64,000 bases of DNA, from positions 1 to 64,000 of the forward strand of contig NZ_PEOG01000008.1 of assembly GCF_002761755.1 (NCBI RefSeq), written 5' to 3'. The DNA is from Roseateles chitinivorans (lineage in GTDB: Bacteria; Pseudomonadota; Gammaproteobacteria; Burkholderiales; Burkholderiaceae_C). Under the pieces are notes generated by a model that was given only the letters and a program-made list of their open reading frames with translations, had not been told where the DNA came from and made no database searches. Positions 60,343 to 64,000 of the stretch are shown here, piece after piece (the stretch's first letter is position 1; the number at the start of each line of letters is the position of its first letter). The position numbers were made by a program, and so were the translations under genes.

Positions 60343-61404
60343 ATGAAGAAATCTCTCGTCGCGCTGGCTGTGCTGGCTGGTTTCGCCGGTGCTGCTGCCG
60401 CTCAATCGTCCGTCACCCTGTTCGGCGTGATCGACGTGGCCGCCCGTTACACCAAGGCCAACGGCCAGGACACGAAGCAGCTGTCGAACGACGGCAGCAG
60501 CTCCAGCCGCCTTGGCGTCCGTGGCGTCGAGGACCTGGGTGGCGGCCTGAAGGCTGGCTTCTGGCTGGAAGCCGCCCTGTCCGCCGACAGCGGCACCGCC
60601 GACAGCACCCGCTTCTGGGGCCGCCGCGCTTCCGTGAGCCTGATGGGCGACTTCGGTGAAGTCCGTCTGGGCCGTGGCAAGACCTCGACCCGTCTGGTGG
60701 TCGACGATTTCGACGTCTACACCACGACCGGTCTGGGCGATGTGACCCGCCTGTACTCGACCTTCGGCCTGGGCACCAGCCTGTACGACACGAACAACCG
60801 TGCCGACAACCTGGTCCAGTACTTCCTGCCGAGCGATCTGGGCGGTGTGTACGGCTCGTTCGACGTGGCTGCCGGTGAAGGCGCCCAAGGCAAGAAGATG
60901 TACGGCGGCCGTCTGGGCTACAAGGCGGGTGACCTGAACGTCGCCGGCGGCTACCAGACCACCGACACGCAGAACACCAAGTTCAAGCAGCTGTCGCTGG
61001 GCGCTTCGTACGACTTCAAGGTTGTGAAGGTCAGCGGCCTGTACAGCCAACTGAAGCTGTCGTCGTACAAGCAGAACATCTACACGATCGGCGCCGTGGT
61101 GCCGGTGACGGCCGCCGGCTCGGTGACCGCCCAGTTCAGCAAGGCATCGACGAACAGCGCTGCTGACGCGCTGATCACCGCCCCGTCCGCTACGAACGCG
61201 ACGCCGATCAACGGCGCTGGCGACTCGAAGGCCTTCACGATTGGCTACCTGCACAATCTGTCGAAGCGCACCGCTCTGTACTCGACCGCTTCGTACATCA
61301 AGAACGACGGCAACGCCAACTTCCGCGTCGGGAACAACGCTGTTGCTGCTGCTCGCGGCGGCAAGTCGGGCGGTCTGGACGTCGGTATCAAGCACAGCTT
61401 CTGA
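60343..61404 (+). CDS. Gram-negative porin, 353 aa
   Basis: An outer-membrane general-diffusion porin of the 16-strand trimeric type found in Burkholderiales. Signal peptide about 1-20 (MKKSLVALAVLAGFAGAAAA, cut before QSS), then the family start SVTLFGVIDVAARY, amphipathic strands throughout (LGVRGVEDLGGGLKAGFWLE), and the C-terminal GIKHSF with the terminal Phe needed for BAM insertion. A TAGGAG ribosome site precedes the ATG. Codons are strongly biased, as in highly expressed genes. It has its own terminator. The 271 bases upstream hold no promoter I can call firmly. Confidence 0.95.
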   Translation: MKKSLVALAVLAGFAGAAAAQSSVTLFGVIDVAARYTKANGQDTKQLSNDGSSSSRLGVRGVEDLGGGLKAGFWLEAALSADSGTADSTRFWGRRASVSLMGDFGEVRLGRGKTSTRLVVDDFDVYTTTGLGDVTRLYSTFGLGTSLYDTNNRADNLVQYFLPSDLGGVYGSFDVAAGEGAQGKKMYGGRLGYKAGDLNVAGGYQTTDTQNTKFKQLSLGASYDFKVVKVSGLYSQLKLSSYKQNIYTIGAVVPVTAAGSVTAQFSKASTNSAADALITAPSATNATPINGAGDSKAFTIGYLHNLSKRTALYSTASYIKNDGNANFRVGNNAVAAARGGKSGGLDVGIKHSF

Positions 61405-61432
61405 TCCCCGGATCAGCGCGCTGCGCAACGAA

Positions 61433-61458
61433 AGCCGCCCCTCGGGGCGGCTTTTTTT
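61433..61458 (+). terminator. Rho-independent terminator of the first porin gene
   Basis: AGCCGCCC (61433-61440), loop CTCG, GGGCGGCT (61445-61452), then a run of T to 61458. Confidence 0.95.
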
Positions 61459-61597
61459 CGTCTGTCCGGTCCGTTGGCGCAGGTTGGCGCGGGGGTCGGG
61501 CCTTGCCTCTCTCGATCAAGCTCAGTCGCCGCAACGCACCGTTGTTGAATTTGTGAATAGTGATTGCGGGTTTTCCCTCTGTCCTGGCGTCACAAAC

Positions 61598-61626
61598 TTG
61601 ACAGGGTTTGCTCGCGTGGGCGATGT
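61598..61626 (+). promoter_or_regulatory. Candidate promoter of the second porin gene
   Basis: A perfect -35 TTGACA (61598-61603), a 17-base spacer and a weak -10 CGATGT (61621-61626), 77 bases before the ATG. The weak -10 suggests help from an activator. Confidence 0.45.
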
Positions 61627-61703
61627 GCAACACAACGCGTCTCCATCTGAAGGCTTCGCTGAGAATCGATCACGGCGACCAAACCAATCAAAGGAGACAT
61701 CAC

Positions 61704-62765
61704 ATGAAGAAAGCCGCCTTGGCGCTGAGCATCCTGGCAGCCAGCACCAGCGCCGCCTGGGCCCAGTCGAGCGTGACGCTCTACGGCATCGTGGACGCGG
61801 GTCTGCGCTGGACCAGCAATGCCAACGTCGGATCGTCCGAGAAGCAGGTGATCCCCGGTGGCATGTCTCAAAGCCGTCTCGGCATCAACGTGACCGAAGA
61901 CATGGGTGGTGGCCTCAAGGCGATCGCCAATCTCGAGCACCGGCTGAGCTCCGACACTGGTCAAGTCGCAGCGGCCGACTTCTGGCGTCAGTCGTGGGTC
62001 GGCATCCAGTCGTCTGACTTCGGCCGCATCACGGTGGGTCGCCAGTACAACATCCTGTTCGACATCTACACGTCGACCTACGCTTCCTTCAAGTACTCGC
62101 CCTACATCGAGGCCTACAAGCCGGAAATTGGTCTGTCGCTCGGTGCGCGCCAGGACAACATGGTGAAGTACTTGTTCGAATCCGGTCCGATCCGCGGTGA
62201 GATCCAGGTCTCCGCCGGCGAAGGAACGGGTCCCAACAAGTCGGTTGGGGGCTTGCTCCGGTATGCCGATGGCCCGATCGCTGTCGGCGGTGCCTACCTG
62301 CAGGTCGAGGATCAGGCCGGTCGCAAGGTCAAGGCCTACACCGCAGGCGGCGCCTGGACCTCGGGCCCCTGGTACGCGAACCTGTCCTGGGCGACCAACA
62401 AGTTCGATGCCGGCCCGATCCTTGGCCCCACCTATACCGCCGGCCTGCTGGGCCCCGGTCTGCTGAACGCCGCGGCGAACGACGTCAAGAAGCGCGACAT
62501 GATTTCCGGCGGCTTGACCTATCAGCTGACGCCGCAGCTGAACATCGGCGGACACTACTGGTATGCGACGCAGACCCATTACGTGGTCAGCACCCAGAAG
62601 GGCAAGAGCCACTACTTCGCCGTGGTGGCCGACTACGCCTTCTCCAAGCGCACCGACGTTTACGCCGAGATGGACTACACCCGCTTCTCCGAGGGCGCGG
62701 TCCGCTTCGCCAACGGTGCCACCAAGCGCGGCGGTGCCATGGTCGGCCTGCGTCATCGCTTCTGA
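61704..62765 (+). CDS. Gram-negative porin, 353 aa
   Basis: A second outer-membrane porin of the same family and length as the one just upstream, but clearly diverged. Signal peptide about 1-20 (ending AAWA, before QSS), family start SVTLYGIVDAGLRW, loop 3 and strand patterns (FGRITVGRQYNILFDIY), and C-terminal VGLRHRF. An AAGGAG site precedes the ATG. It has its own promoter-like element and terminator, so the pair may be regulated separately and differ in pore selectivity. Confidence 0.95.
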   Translation: MKKAALALSILAASTSAAWAQSSVTLYGIVDAGLRWTSNANVGSSEKQVIPGGMSQSRLGINVTEDMGGGLKAIANLEHRLSSDTGQVAAADFWRQSWVGIQSSDFGRITVGRQYNILFDIYTSTYASFKYSPYIEAYKPEIGLSLGARQDNMVKYLFESGPIRGEIQVSAGEGTGPNKSVGGLLRYADGPIAVGGAYLQVEDQAGRKVKAYTAGGAWTSGPWYANLSWATNKFDAGPILGPTYTAGLLGPGLLNAAANDVKKRDMISGGLTYQLTPQLNIGGHYWYATQTHYVVSTQKGKSHYFAVVADYAFSKRTDVYAEMDYTRFSEGAVRFANGATKRGGAMVGLRHRF

Positions 62766-62809
62766 TGGCCACCATACGGGCGCACGGCGCGTCCGTTGGC
62801 TACTCACGA

Positions 62810-62831
62810 AACCGCCTTCGGGCGGTTTTTT
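62810..62831 (+). terminator. Rho-independent terminator of the second porin gene
   Basis: AACCGCC (62810-62816), loop TTCG, GGCGGTT (62821-62827), then T residues to 62831. Confidence 0.93.
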
Positions 62832-63013
62832 CGTTGGCGGGCGACGGTGAGGACGACGTCGCGTTCATGCTGCGTTAAGGAGTAACCCACTTGCCGGGGG
62901 CGGGACGCTCCTCGATGATCGTTGACTTCTGAAGCGTCTTGCCTCCGGGGTCAGGTCGTGCCAGGGCAGGCCACGAGCCGACTCGCCCAAGCCGTCGCCG
63001 GAGGCCATCGTCC

Positions 63014-63991
63014 ATGCTGGTTTTCATTCTTCGCCGCCTGGCGCAGGCCGTCGTCGTCATGCTGACGGTGGCCTTCATCGCCTTCATGCTGTTCCAGTAC
63101 GTCGGCGATCCGGTCAACAACCTGCTGGGTCAGGACGCCACGCCGGAACAGCGCGAGCAACTGCGCAAGGACCTCGGCCTCGATCAATCCTTCGCCGTGC
63201 AGTTCGCGCATTTCGCCGGCAACGCGGTGCAGGGCGAGTTCGGCGTGAGCCTGAAGCAAGGTCGAAAGGTCTCGGCGCTGATCGCCGAGCGATTCCCGGC
63301 GACGCTCGAGCTGTCCGCCACGGCGGCGGTGATCGCGCTGGTGTTCGGCATTCCGTTGGGCGTCTACGCCGCACTGCGGCGCGGCAGCTTCGGCTCGCAG
63401 GTGCTGATGACGCTGTCGCTGCTGGGCGTCGCCCTGCCGACCTTCCTCATCGGCATCCTGCTGATCCTGATCTTCGCGGTGCAACTGGCCTGGCTGCCGA
63501 GTTACGGCCGAGGCGAGGTCGTCATGCTGGGCGCCTGGAGCACCGGTCTGCTGACGACCGATGGCCTGCGTCACCTGTTGCTGCCGGGCATCACGCTGGC
63601 GGTCTTCCAGCTGACGCTCATCATGCGCATCGTCCGCGCCGAGATGCTGGAAGTGCTGCGCGCTGACTACATCAAGTTCGCGAGGGCCCGCGGCCTGTCC
63701 GACCGCACGATCTACTTCGGTCATGCGCTGAAGAACACGCTGGTGCCAGTGATCACGATCACCGGGCTGCAGCTGGGATCGCTGATTGCCTTTGCGATCA
63801 TCACCGAGACCGTGTTTCAATGGCCCGGCATGGGGCTGCTGTTCATCCAGGCGGTTCAGTTCGCCGACATCCCGGTGATGGCGGCCTACCTGTGCCTGAT
63901 CTCGTTGATCTTCGTCGTGATCAATCTTGTCGTCGATCTGCTGTATTTCGCTGTCGACCCGCGCTTGCGCGTGAGCGGCGGCGCGCATTGA
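63014..63991 (+). CDS. ABC transporter permease, DppB/OppB type, 325 aa
   Basis: The first inner-membrane permease of a peptide/nickel-type ABC importer. Six membrane helices; the N-terminal LRRLAQAVVVMLTVAFIAFMLF and GDPVNNLLGQDATPEQREQLRKDLGLD are typical of DppB. The ATPase-contact EAA loop is RAEMLEVLRADYIKFARARGLSD. A start at 63014 was preferred over the open frame 25 codons upstream because it puts the first helix at the N-terminus. A second permease starts one base after its stop. Substrate is not evident; dipeptides or oligopeptides are likely. Confidence 0.93.
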   Translation: MLVFILRRLAQAVVVMLTVAFIAFMLFQYVGDPVNNLLGQDATPEQREQLRKDLGLDQSFAVQFAHFAGNAVQGEFGVSLKQGRKVSALIAERFPATLELSATAAVIALVFGIPLGVYAALRRGSFGSQVLMTLSLLGVALPTFLIGILLILIFAVQLAWLPSYGRGEVVMLGAWSTGLLTTDGLRHLLLPGITLAVFQLTLIMRIVRAEMLEVLRADYIKFARARGLSDRTIYFGHALKNTLVPVITITGLQLGSLIAFAIITETVFQWPGMGLLFIQAVQFADIPVMAAYLCLISLIFVVINLVVDLLYFAVDPRLRVSGGAH

Positions 63992-63992
63992 C

Positions 63993-64000
63993 ATGAACGC
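63993..64000 (+). CDS. Start of the next gene, probably the second permease (3' truncated by window edge)
   Basis: An ATG at 63993 follows the DppB-type stop by one base and reads M-N before the window ends. By the usual order of peptide importer operons this should be the DppC-type permease. Only position supports this. Confidence 0.45.

Noticed and set aside
1..64000. CRISPR arrays, insertion sequences, prophage or integrase genes
   Set aside because: No regularly spaced repeats, transposase, integrase or phage structural genes are seen anywhere in the window.

Overview
The window is high-GC bacterial DNA with dense, mostly short-spaced genes. The gene set (type II secretion genes including gspN, pilT/pilU with a divergent yggS, aerobic coq7, tandem Gram-negative porins, tricorn-type peptidase, sigma-54, sigma-32 and probable sigma-28 promoter signals) fits a free-living, motile betaproteobacterium of the order Burkholderiales, most like the Roseateles/Mitsuaria/Rubrivivax group. 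That placement is inferred from gene content and sequence flavour, not from a search. I saw no tRNA, rRNA, insertion sequence, prophage or CRISPR array. The window looks like conserved chromosome with a few accessory insertions.

Layout. 1-4.7 kb: the 3' end of a MacB-like ABC permease, a small lipoprotein, and three oxidoreductases (SDR, nitronate monooxygenase, aldo/keto reductase). 4.8-10.6 kb: an RNA-repair locus. rtcB, a HEAT-repeat protein gene and rtcA form a minus-strand operon behind a consensus-quality sigma-54 promoter, and the sigma-54 activator rtcR is divergent. 10.7-18.8 kb: a beta-propeller diguanylate cyclase, a small unknown protein, a chemoreceptor and an orphan 2-oxoglutarate-dehydrogenase-E1-like gene. 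18.8-26.7 kb: a beta-hydroxyacid dehydrogenase, pilU and pilT, divergent yggS abutting a membrane diguanylate cyclase, a second chemoreceptor and a secreted TonB-C-terminal-like protein. 26.8-39.3 kb: housekeeping genes (ylqF-type GTPase, a TRIC/UPF0126 protein, htpG with a sigma-32 promoter, srkA, a DUF2726 protein, an acetyltransferase, rplM-rpsI, erpA, anmK, an M23 peptidase, tyrS). 39.5-44 kb: a 1152-residue tricorn-like S41 peptidase and a cytosolic 5'-nucleotidase. 44-55.6 kb: a type II secretion cluster, gspG-H-I-J-K then L-M-N-D-E-F on the minus strand, with gspC divergent. 55.6-60.1 kb: a divergent CobT-family protein, ilvA with an orphan terminator upstream, an OsmC-family protein and coq7. 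60.3-64 kb: two porins, each with its own terminator, and the first permease of a peptide-type ABC importer that runs off the window.

How the parts fit. Several genes serve the cell envelope and surface behaviour: secretion, pilus retraction, chemoreception, c-di-GMP synthesis, porins and murein recycling and hydrolysis. The most distinctive unit is the stress-inducible RNA-repair operon. By family knowledge, RtcR senses RNA damage through its CARF-type domain and activates sigma-54 transcription of the RtcB ligase and RtcA cyclase. Here a HEAT-repeat protein is built into that operon. A second theme is a recurring promoter style: a -10-like hexamer followed by a C/G-rich discriminator, often only 7-10 bases from an ATG that lacks a Shine-Dalgarno sequence. 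This suggests several leaderless or near-leaderless mRNAs.
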